DNA of 64,000 bases from contig JAFQXE010000034.1 in NCBI GenBank assembly GCA_017407125.1, positions 1-64,000 of the forward strand. The letters run 5' to 3'. Shown here piece by piece: positions 52,351 through 62,000 of the stretch; position 1 is the first letter of the stretch, and every line of letters begins with the position of its first letter. The DNA is from Thermoguttaceae bacterium (GTDB lineage Bacteria; Planctomycetota; Planctomycetia; Pirellulales; Thermoguttaceae). A program made the position numbers and the translations under genes. Below the pieces are notes generated by a model. That model was given only the letters and a program-made list of their open reading frames with translations. It had not been told where the DNA came from and searched no databases.

Positions 52351-52413
52351 TAGGGATTGGGGAATAGGCAGTAGAAATTCCAAACTACTGCCTATTGCAT
52401 ACTGTCTACTGCC
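52351..52413. repeat. 7-bp repeat array folding into a hairpin between convergent genes
   Basis: Units in 7-bp register (TAGGGAT, TGGGGAA, TAGGCAG, TAGAAAT, then inverted TACTGCC, TATTGCA, TACTGTC, TACTGCC) form two opposing halves. GGCAGTAG (52367-52374) pairs perfectly with CTACTGCC (52385-52392). The element fills the whole gap between convergent genes and may end both transcripts. Confidence 0.85.
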
Positions 52414-53820
52414 TTACTCAATGCTTTTCATCATTTCGTCTGCAAACATATTGAAGAATTCCAGCATGGTTTCTTCCGTCATGACGTTGGCGTCGTAACG
52501 GCAGGAAACAAAAGCGTCGTGTTGTCTCTGCATGACGCCAATAGAAATGGGCGTGTGCGGACGGTTAGGCGGGGCGCCAAGCAATCGGATCAGCTGAAGG
52601 GGATATTGGTCGTGTTCAATGCGGATGTCGTCGTTTGTGCGATATTCTTCCTGCTGACAGCTTTTGCATATATTGCCGACGCTGGAAAGAATTATTGAAC
52701 AATGACATTGTCTTTCAGACGTCATTAGAGAAATAAATCCCGGTATCTTTTCAAAGAAATGAAGACCGCTGACAAAAAGCGCCCCTAAATGATACTTTTT
52801 ACAGTTGGTCATATCGAACTGAATGCGATTTAGAAACTGCTCTGAACGGTCGCACTCAACAGGGCGTCTGTCAAGAAAGATATATCCAAGAATATTGGCG
52901 CACGGCACGGTTCGATGGAAATCCGAGCGAATATTCATTGGAACCAGCATCCGAAACCAGCGTTTCTGACGTTCGACAGGTTTGTTGTCTATGGGATGTT
53001 TCTCGATCCATTTTCGGAGCGCGAGGTACATGTCGCGAATCATGAGCGAATTGAAACTTGCGCCGCAGGATTTCGCTTTCGCTTTGTATTTCAAGAAAAA
53101 GTCTTCTCCAAAGCGCCGCCAGTACATCGGGGACAGCTCGACAATTCTGGATTTGTCAATCTTCTTGTTGGGAAGCAGCGGCATAACGCGGCGGCAAAAG
53201 AACTGACCGACTCCATTATAGATGTCAGACATTATTTTTGAAAATACTGATTGCTTCTTTGTTGGCGTTTTAACCTCTTGTTGTGGAGTCGGTTCTGGAG
53301 CGAAGTGCATTTCCTCGCGGCGAACAAACAAGTCCGGATCGGGATGAAAGTTCAGCTCTGAAGTATCTGTTTGACCGTGGAGAAGCAAATCGTATTCTTT
53401 CATCCAGTCCGCAAAAAACTGATGGAGTCCGAGGCCGTCTCCGATGGCGTGATGAGCGTAAATGCCAAACGAAACGCCGTCTCGATATTGACGAATAATA
53501 ATTTTTCCGCATCGTTCTTCCGGGGAACTGGGAAAAACGTATCTGGTTCCCTCGTCCTGTTCGACAGATTCGTCTGTTGTTTCAAACGAGATCGGAATGC
53601 GATATTGATCGTCAACGTTCCAATACCTTTTTCCTTTCTGTTTGACGAGGACAGAGCGTAAAAGAGGCTCGTACTGCGTTACTCGATTGTACGCTTCAAG
53701 AATCAATTCTTTATTAATTCTTCCTCGGAAAGCCCATTCTATTAATATAACCATCTCGTAACCGGGATGATTGTCCATGAGCATATAATTTTCAAATGAG
53801 GTTACCGGAAATAAAGTCAT
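52414..53820 (-). CDS. condensation-like acyltransferase, HHxxxDG, paralogue 1
   Basis: A 468-aa protein of the CoA-dependent acyltransferase fold shared by condensation domains, alcohol acetyltransferases and wax-ester synthases. The catalytic motif HHAIGDGLG is at about residue 122, and the N-terminal half also has YEMVILIEWAFRG. A linker of about 30 residues (170-200) is Pro/Lys-rich. The C-terminal half has FRMLVPMNIRSDFHRTVPCANILGY and HTPISIGVMQRQ. A cysteine cluster, CHC then ICKSCQQ, is conserved with the neighbouring paralogue. It is encoded with that paralogue on the same strand, divergent from the megasynthase, so acyl transfer to or from its product is a plausible role. Substrates are unknown. 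Confidence 0.8.
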   Translation of the reverse strand: MTLFPVTSFENYMLMDNHPGYEMVILIEWAFRGRINKELILEAYNRVTQYEPLLRSVLVKQKGKRYWNVDDQYRIPISFETTDESVEQDEGTRYVFPSSPEERCGKIIIRQYRDGVSFGIYAHHAIGDGLGLHQFFADWMKEYDLLLHGQTDTSELNFHPDPDLFVRREEMHFAPEPTPQQEVKTPTKKQSVFSKIMSDIYNGVGQFFCRRVMPLLPNKKIDKSRIVELSPMYWRRFGEDFFLKYKAKAKSCGASFNSLMIRDMYLALRKWIEKHPIDNKPVERQKRWFRMLVPMNIRSDFHRTVPCANILGYIFLDRRPVECDRSEQFLNRIQFDMTNCKKYHLGALFVSGLHFFEKIPGFISLMTSERQCHCSIILSSVGNICKSCQQEEYRTNDDIRIEHDQYPLQLIRLLGAPPNRPHTPISIGVMQRQHDAFVSCRYDANVMTEETMLEFFNMFADEMMKSIE

Positions 53821-54073
53821 GACAGCTTTTTTGTTAAGGTGGATAATTATTTTATGTTATTGTATTCAATAAATATTATAGCCTAATAATTGGAACTGTA
53901 GCGGGAAAATGTCAGGAAAAAATGGAAATGTTCTCAAAGGAACGACAAATTGTCGGTTTTACAGAGAATATTCGACTGACATTGCGTTGCTGAGTTGACA
54001 ATAATATATAATATCTGTCTATTCAGAAGAATGAGCAAAATCGCGGCGCGAATATTATAAATTGAAAATACTG

Positions 54074-55450
54074 CTATTCATCATTCAGACTTTTCATCAT
54101 TTCGTCTACAAACATATCGTAGAATTCCAGCATGGTTTCTTCCGTCAGGACGTTTAAGTCGTATCGACAGGAAATAAACGCCTCGCCCTGTCGCTGCACA
54201 ACGCCAAACGAAAAAGGCGTATGAGGACGGGTCGGCGGCGCGCCGAGCATTCGGAACAGCTGAAGCGGGTACTGATCGTGCTCAATGCGGATGTCGTCGT
54301 TTTGGCGATAATCTTCCTGCTGACAGCTTTTACAAATGTTTCCGACAGTAGATAGAATTACTGTGCAATGACACTTCTTGTCTGACGTCATCAAGGACAT
54401 GAATCCTGGAATCTTTCCCAGAACCCGAATGGCTTTGATAAACGTAGATCCGGAATTAAAATTCTTGCATTTTAGAATATTCTTCTGAATTGATTGCAGA
54501 AACGCGTCTGAGCGATCGCATTCAACGGGTCTTTTGTCATTAAAAATATATCCAACAATATTGGCACATGGAACTGTACGATGAAAATCCGTGCGAAGAT
54601 TAATCGGGATCAGCATACGAAACCAGCGTTTTTGGCGTTCGACGGGCTTGTTGTCAACGGGATATTTTTCGATCCATTTACGCAGCGCCAAATACATATC
54701 CCTCATCATGAGCGTATTGACGCTGACTCCGAACGATTTGGCTTTTGCCTTGTACTTCAAAAAGAAATCTTGTCCAAATCGCCGCCAGTACATAGGAAAT
54801 GTATCGGAGAGATTGGAATTATCAATATTTTCCTCTTTGAGCATGGGCAGAACGCGATGCGAAAAGAACCGCGCCACGCCGCGAGAAATGTCATAGACTT
54901 TGGTTGACAATGACATTTTTTCTTTGGGGACAAAATGAAATTCTTCGCGTCGTGGAAACAGCGCTGAGTCTGGATGAAAATTCAGATTTGACGCATCGGT
55001 TTGACCGTGAAGCGCCAAATCGTATTCTTTCATCCAGCTGGCAAAGAATTGGTTAGCGCCGATGCCGTCGCCAATTGAGTGATGAACGTAAAATTCAAAT
55101 GCAACGCCGTCACGGTATTCTCGGATGATTATTTTACCACAGCTTATTTCCGGATTATCGGAAGTAACATTTTTGATTCCTTCGCTTTGTTCAACAGACT
55201 TTTCGGACGTTTCAAAAACCAGAGGAATAAGATACTGGTCGTCAACTTTCCAAAAGTATTGACTATTCTCTCTGTAAAGAACAGCTTTGAATAGCGGTTC
55301 GTATTGAGCGGCTCTTTTGTAGGATTCTACGAGCAGATCGCGGTTAATCTTTCCTCTGAACGCCCATTCCATTAAAATAGCCATCTCGTATCCTGGATGG
55401 CTATCCTGAACCATATATTTTTCAAATGCGGTTAAAGGAAATAATGTCAT
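54074..55450 (-). CDS. condensation-like acyltransferase, HHxxxDG, paralogue 2
   Basis: A 458-aa paralogue of the preceding protein, similar along its length, with HHSIGDGIG at about residue 122. It shares MYWRRFGQDFFLKYKAKAKS, the CHC/ICKSCQQ cysteine cluster and HTPFSFGVVQRQ. It lacks the Pro-rich linker of paralogue 1. The pair probably arose by tandem duplication; 253 bp with no visible gene separate them. Its ATG faces the megasynthase gene across a 590-bp intergenic region, and the two transcripts diverge. Presumed cytoplasmic acyltransferase of an unknown alcohol or amine acceptor. Confidence 0.8.
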   Translation of the reverse strand: MTLFPLTAFEKYMVQDSHPGYEMAILMEWAFRGKINRDLLVESYKRAAQYEPLFKAVLYRENSQYFWKVDDQYLIPLVFETSEKSVEQSEGIKNVTSDNPEISCGKIIIREYRDGVAFEFYVHHSIGDGIGANQFFASWMKEYDLALHGQTDASNLNFHPDSALFPRREEFHFVPKEKMSLSTKVYDISRGVARFFSHRVLPMLKEENIDNSNLSDTFPMYWRRFGQDFFLKYKAKAKSFGVSVNTLMMRDMYLALRKWIEKYPVDNKPVERQKRWFRMLIPINLRTDFHRTVPCANIVGYIFNDKRPVECDRSDAFLQSIQKNILKCKNFNSGSTFIKAIRVLGKIPGFMSLMTSDKKCHCTVILSTVGNICKSCQQEDYRQNDDIRIEHDQYPLQLFRMLGAPPTRPHTPFSFGVVQRQGEAFISCRYDLNVLTEETMLEFYDMFVDEMMKSLNDE

Positions 55451-55827
55451 ATAATTTTGTGTAAACAGGTTTTCTTTTACGTATTATCTAAAATTTTTAT
55501 CGACAAAAAAAGAGGCAAAATAAAAATTTTGGATGGAAAAGCAAAAAATTTTATCTGACTTTATACGGAAATCTTCGTCCATGAACGTTCAAACAGGATT
55601 AGTTATATCGATAAATCGAAAGATCATTAAATAATCAAATGAAAAAATGATATCGATTGAATCGATTAAAGTATTGGAGTTCATTTTACATTAACTTTTA
55701 GATTATAGGCGCTTACGACAATTTTCCTCAAACTGGACGGAAATGATATTATTAAGAGATTGAATCTATTATTGAATGATAAATAATAGTGCGTATGTGG
55801 CGATTGTAACGAGTGTTAGGAACCCCA

Positions 55828-55854
55828 GTGATAAAAATTTTAAAATTTTATCAC
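55828..55854. promoter_or_regulatory. operator-like palindrome upstream of the megasynthase promoter
   Basis: A 27-bp near-perfect palindrome with outer arms GTGATAAAA and TTTTATCAC and an AT-only centre. It ends 8 bp before the -35 box at 55862, a typical place for a regulator. No regulator gene is adjacent in the window. Confidence 0.55.
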
Positions 55855-55861
55855 GAAATAG

Positions 55862-55889
55862 TTGACAAGTTTGATAAATATGCTAAAAT
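55862..55889 (+). promoter_or_regulatory. megasynthase promoter
   Basis: TTGACA (55862-55867), 16 bases, TAAAAT (55884-55889), giving a leader of about 145 nt. The rest of 55451-56040 is AT-rich and shows no gene. Confidence 0.7.
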
Positions 55890-56040
55890 AGATAATGTAA
55901 GTAGTTAAAGAAAAATAGAAAAACGCCATTAATATTGTCAGCCGATACTGTTTTTATGTCCTTCAAAACGTTGCATGCTGATATTTAAACCGTTCTTCTA
56001 TTTAGGGAAAAGCATATTTCAATAAGCAGAGAGAATAATA

Positions 56041-59000
56041 ATGAGTTATCCTCACGAACCACTGGCTATTATTGGCGCCCATTGTTGCGTTCCTGGTGCG
56101 TTTTCACCAGAAGAATTTTGGAATAATCTTTCTCAGGGAAAGATTTCAATTACAACCATTCCCGACCCACGTTATCCATTTGATATCTATAAGGCGGAAC
56201 ACCCCGGTACATGGGGAAAGAGTCATACCAACCTGGCGGGGATTGTTGATTTTAAAAAGTTTAACCAGGAAATCCTGCCTGGTTTCTATCAAACGCTTTC
56301 GGAAGCCGGATACGATGTAGATACGCTTCCCACAGGAACAGGCGTGTTATTCGCTTCATATACGGCGTATATGGCGATTAAGAGTTCTGGATACAATCCA
56401 TTCCAGCTGCCGCAGGTTCCCATTAACGTATTTACCGGAATGGTAAGACTTTCCGATGGATACACGTATTATCAGCTCTTGAGTTGTCTTCCGTGGCTTG
56501 AACAAACATTGAAGGATGCATTTCCCGAGTTTTCGGATAAAGAATTGGATACTATTTGGAGCGATTTTGGTGAGTACTGGAAAGGAAACAGTCAACGTCT
56601 TCAACCGTATTTCTCACATGAAAAGGGAATTCCGCACCAAACGTCTCGCTGCATTCAACAGCTATTTAAATTGAACGGTACGGGATTTACCTTTGACAAC
56701 GCCTGCTCGACGTCTCTTGCGGCGTTTTATCTGGCAGAACATTTTCTGACGCTTCACCCAGAGGGCATGGCTCTTTGCGGCGGTTTCAATTTTGTATCCA
56801 AGAGCAACGTCAATCTTTTCAGTTATAACCAGGCCAGTTCGAAAGAACGCTCCCGACCGTTTGATGAACAGGCTGACGGTTTAATTCCAGGCGAGGGATG
56901 TTCGTACTTGCTTGTTCGTCCATTGTCAGCGGCTCTCAAGGCAGGAAATAACATTCTTGGATTGGTTCGCGGCGTTGGCGTTTCTTGCGATGGCAAAGGC
57001 AAAGGACTTTGGGCTCCCAGTTCCAAAGGACAGAGTTTGGCTGTTTCTCGCGCGTGGGAAGACGCGAAATTGGATAAATCCGAATCTCCAGATTATTTTG
57101 AAGCGCACGCTACAAGCACTCGATTGGGAGACGCGACAGAACTGGAAGCCGTCGATAAATTCTTGAAGGACAATAATTTTACCAAGCCAACTCCGATTAC
57201 CAGCGTCAAAGCGAATCTTGGTCACATGCTTGAAGCGGCAGGGGCGACAAGCGCGATTAAGGTTTTGCAATCTCTTCGGCATCAGGTAATCCTTCCGCAG
57301 CCGTCGCTTGATGAACTGACAACGAAATTTGATTGGGAAAATTCTCCGTTGTACGTTCAAAGAGAGGTTAAAAGCTGGCCGATTAACAAAGATAAAAAAC
57401 GATTGGCAGTTGTTGAAGCCTTTGGCATTGGCGGTCTTAACGCGTCAATAGTTCTGGAAGGCCCCGAAAGCGTTCAAAAGGCTGAAGAAGAACGACGCTG
57501 CACGCCCAATGCGAACAAGCCGATTGCCGTAGTTGGGATTGGCTGCATTGCGCCAGAGGCTTATAACGCGAAAGAATACAGAAATAAGATCAAGCTGGGC
57601 AAGTGCGTAATGTCTCCCGCTCCGGACGATCGCAACGACCTGTTTTTGACTCGCGAAGAATTCCAGGAATTGGCCAAACGAGGAATTAAGGCTGGTTTTA
57701 TCAAAGATTATCATTACGATTGGAAACGTCCTAACATTCCGCCCAAACAGATTGCGCTTGGTCACGCTTTACAGTTCTGGTTTTTAGGCGCAGTTGATCA
57801 GGCGATTGACGACGCAGGACTGCCTCGCAATATCAAGGAGTCAGAGGCTCATCCTGAACGTTGGAATCGCTGCAAAACGGCAATTGTTGCTGGTTCCAAA
57901 TCCGGCACCGATTTCGCGTGTTCAACATCGCCTGCCAACCTGATAAGCGATATGCAGTATTCGATGAAAAATTCGCTTTCCAAAATGGGGTATGACTCGG
58001 ATAAAATTGACAGCGTTGTCAATGGATTCCAGGATGCGATTTTGCAAAAATTCCGATTCAATGAAGATCAGACCGGCGGATTTACAATCAGTACGTTAGG
58101 TTCTCGAATCTCGAAATCGTACGATATTAATGGTCCCGCCTTTTCTCTTGACGGCGGTTACAGCGCGTCGTTTACAGGGTTGGCCACTGCGTATAACATT
58201 TTGCAGGACGACCGTCTTGATTATGTATTTTGCGTCAGCGGCGACAGAGCGCAAGGAGGTCGTTTGCGCGCTCTGGTTCGCGGCGCTACGGACGTTACGC
58301 CCCCGTCGGAATGCGCGGTTGCGTTTGTTCTCAAGAGAGCGGAAGACGCTTTGGCGAATGGCGACAAGATTTACGCTATCATTTCAAATATTGAAGTTGA
58401 TTCGTCCGGCGTTCATGTTAACGAAGGGTATAGCAAAGTATCAAAAACGACGCTTCGTTCTTCCACCTCTGCGGAAACGACTGACATCGACGATTCTTTA
58501 ACTAAAATATTCGGCGATTTTGGTCCGGCGAAAGGCATGATGGCCTTTACGAACGTTATGCTTGACATTCAAGAGCAGAATCAGACCGCGCCAGCGTCCT
58601 GGCAAATTCAGCAAACGGATTGCGAAGGCATTTTGATTAATGTCGATTTCGAAAACGTTGCTGCATATCGGGAAAGATGCGAGAAGCGAGAAGCTCAAAA
58701 AGCGATTGTCGAAACCGTGGAATCGAAACCGGAAGATAGCGCGCAGCCATCGATTCAAATGCGTTCCACTCAAGATATCGCTTCGCGTACAGGAAACTTC
58801 TCTTTGCGGCGACCTGGCAATCGCGTGGCGTTTCTTTTTGCGGGACAGGGAGCGCAATATCCCAACATGATGAGCGGTTTGACTGAACTGCCCGCCGCCA
58901 GGGAAATTATTGAAGACCTGGACGATTTCTTAGCGACTGTCGGTTTGCCGAATTTCGAAACTGTTTTGCAGACCGAAGGGGTCAAACTGGGCAAAGATAC

Positions 59001-62000
59001 GTTCAGAACGCAGTTGTCGCTTCTTATTGCGGATACGTTTATTCATCGTTTGTACGCTTCACAAGGAATTCAGCCTGACGTTGTAATGGGACATTCCTAC
59101 GGCGAATACCCTGCCATGACAGCGGCGGGCGTTTGGTCGTTCCAGGCGGCGGCGCTGGCTACCCAAAAACGCTGCCAGGCAATCGAATCCGCGTTAGCGG
59201 AATTTACCGCCAACAGAACTCGAACGGCGATGTTGTCTACCAACGCTTCGGAAGACCAGATTCAAGATGGAATGGCGACAATTCCGGACGCGGCTACAAC
59301 GATATTCATCTCAAACCGCAACGCGCCAACTCAGACGATTATTTCCGGTACGTATGATTCCATCAAAAAGATGGAGGCGTATTTGCTTTCCTGCCAGAGA
59401 CTGGCGTTGATTCTGCCGGTTCCCGCCGCGTTCCATTCACCGTTGATGTCCGGCGTTTGCAAGCCGTTTGCAGAAGCCCTCAAACCGTTTAAGTTTGATC
59501 TGTCCACCGGACGGCTGCTGAGTTCGGTTACAAGCGCCTTTGAGTCTGATCCGGACGTTTTCAGAAATAATCTGGTTGAGCAAATGACGAAGCCTGTCGA
59601 TTTCATCACGATGATTCGCAAGGCGTATAACGTTGGCTGTCGGCATTTTGTCGAGATTGGACCGAAAAAGATTCTTACCAATCTTGCCAAACAGATTCTG
59701 TCGGACTGCTCAGACGTTTCGTTCTACATTTCCGACAACAGCAAAGGCGGCGACCCGGAAAAATTCCTGGAAGTTTGCGCTCAGTTGCGGAATTTACAAG
59801 GAAAACAGGATTCGACTGAAAAGCTGGTTGTCGAAACTCGAACCGAGAAAGAGGAATCCATCAACGAGAGAAAGGAAACGGCGTCGTTACAGTCCGCTTC
59901 TCAATCTTCGTCTCTCGCCTCAAACTATTCAATCAGCATTTGCCGTCAGTCCGGAACGCCCTACGAAATGGGGCTTCAGTATGGAAAGCAGTACGCTCAG
60001 GAATTGCGCGCGACGATTCGGCGTTATGTCGATGTTGTCGGTCAAGCAACTGAAAAACTCTTGCCGCCCGAGCCGGCGATGGATAAAGAGTCCTTGACGA
60101 CCCGTTTCGGAGAAGACGGTCTGGAAGAAATGCGCGGCATTGCTGAAGGAGCGGGAATCCCGTTGGAAGCCCTTATTCGACACAATGTATGCCTTTTTCC
60201 GACATTGGATACGTCTGAACAGAGAAAATTATACAACGCTGGAAGAACAATTCCAACAAATACGAATAAACAGAATCTGCAAACGGTAGAAAATATCGCC
60301 AGCGGATGCGTTCAGTTCGCAGGTACGACCCCGAACGGCACGTTTATTCACGGCTGCAATATCGATTTGCCATTTAAGAGAATTGTTCCAGACAGCGTTC
60401 AGATTCAAGTTCAGGTTCGCAAGCCTAACAACGGAATTTCGCATTGCTTTGTTGGCATAACAGGAATGCGCGGTACGATCGGCGGAATTAACTCCAAAGG
60501 TTTGTGCGTTACCAGCTGCACGCTGTTGGATTACCCAACGCCGTTCCAGGTTAAACCGGAATCTATGGAACATTCGACGCTTATTGAAAAGATTTTGTCT
60601 GAGTGCTCCAATATTGATCAGGCGTTAAAGGTCATTTATAAAAATGGCTCAATTGGCGGCTGGACTATCGGTCTGACCGAAGGCGGAACCGGTTCAATTG
60701 CTCAAGTGGAATACTGTGACAAATTGGTGGTTCATCGCGATGCGATGGATTTCCTGGCTCAGGCGAATCATTCGCAGCTTCTGGTAAATCAGCGTCCTGA
60801 AAGATCTGTTGAAGTCCCGGAACATTCTCGAATTCGCGAGGCAAGACTTCGTCAGATTCTTACTAACGACGGCGCGGAAAAGACCTTGGCGGTAGACGCT
60901 CTGACGGCTTTTGCGGCGCTGCGGGACGTTAAACTTCCAAACCAGAACGAAAAACCGCAGCCCGGAGCGTTCAGAACCATTGGCATGCTTCATCGAGTCG
61001 ATAACGTCTGCTCATGGATGTTCAATCACACCGCCCAAATGCTGATTGTCGCATCTACTCCGGACGTTTACGTTTCGGAAGACGACAAAGCGCTTTGGAA
61101 TGAAATTCCAATCAGGGATTTGCTGCCGGATTACGACGCCCGCGTTTCAAGCGCGCCGCAAGTCGTTGAAAGCGCAAAGTCTGACGTTGAGACTTCCTCT
61201 GAACCGAAAGCGGAAACAACAAAAAGCCATACTGCTTCTGAAATCCTCAAATTGACGCCGGCTCAGCTGTATGACAAGATCAATAAGGAGATGTCTGGAA
61301 TTGAAAAAACAATTACCGGTCGATATATTGAATGTCTGGTTGAAGCGCCGGAACTGTCCAGCGATTTGCCGAAGATTTCCGGAAGGACGCTGATTATCGC
61401 TTCTGATACAAATCCTGTCGCGATCGAACTGCTTCGTCAGTTAAGCTCTGATTCAAACGACGCAGTCATTTATGACCTGTGCGACAATAACGCTGGAAAG
61501 TCAGAAGACGTCATCGTTTCCGAGATTGACGCTCTGTGGAAAGAGAATCCTGTACGAAACATCTTTGTCGTTCCGAGCTGGAACTCAGAAGAGACCTATA
61601 AATTCAATTGTTCAGACTGGCGGCAAATTGAGAATAAGGTAATTATTCCGTTGTATTTGACCCTGCGGCAGATTTACCGCTGCGCGAACGCGCAAAAAGA
61701 AGTCGACAAGCTTCGTCTGGTTGCCGGCGTTCGTCTTGGCGGCGACGGCGGTTTTGCCGGATATTCCGATCGCGTTGAGGGAGGAGCTATTGCTGGGCTA
61801 ATTCGCAACCTGCATATTGAGAACATGGCAACATTCCATGCTCGGAATACTTTTAAGAACGTTGATTTCCCGCTCAACGCGAAATACAGCGTAGTTGCGA
61901 ACGCTTTGATAAAAGAATTGCAGAGCTCTGACTGGCAGCCTGACGTATGTTATCAAGCGAACAAACGCTATTTCCTGACAATTGTTCCAGATGTAATTTC

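Noticed and set aside
56823..58501. Several short open frames on both strands between 56.0 and 63 kb
   Set aside because: They all overlap the single uninterrupted megasynthase frame starting at 56041, whose domains are continuous and conserved in order.
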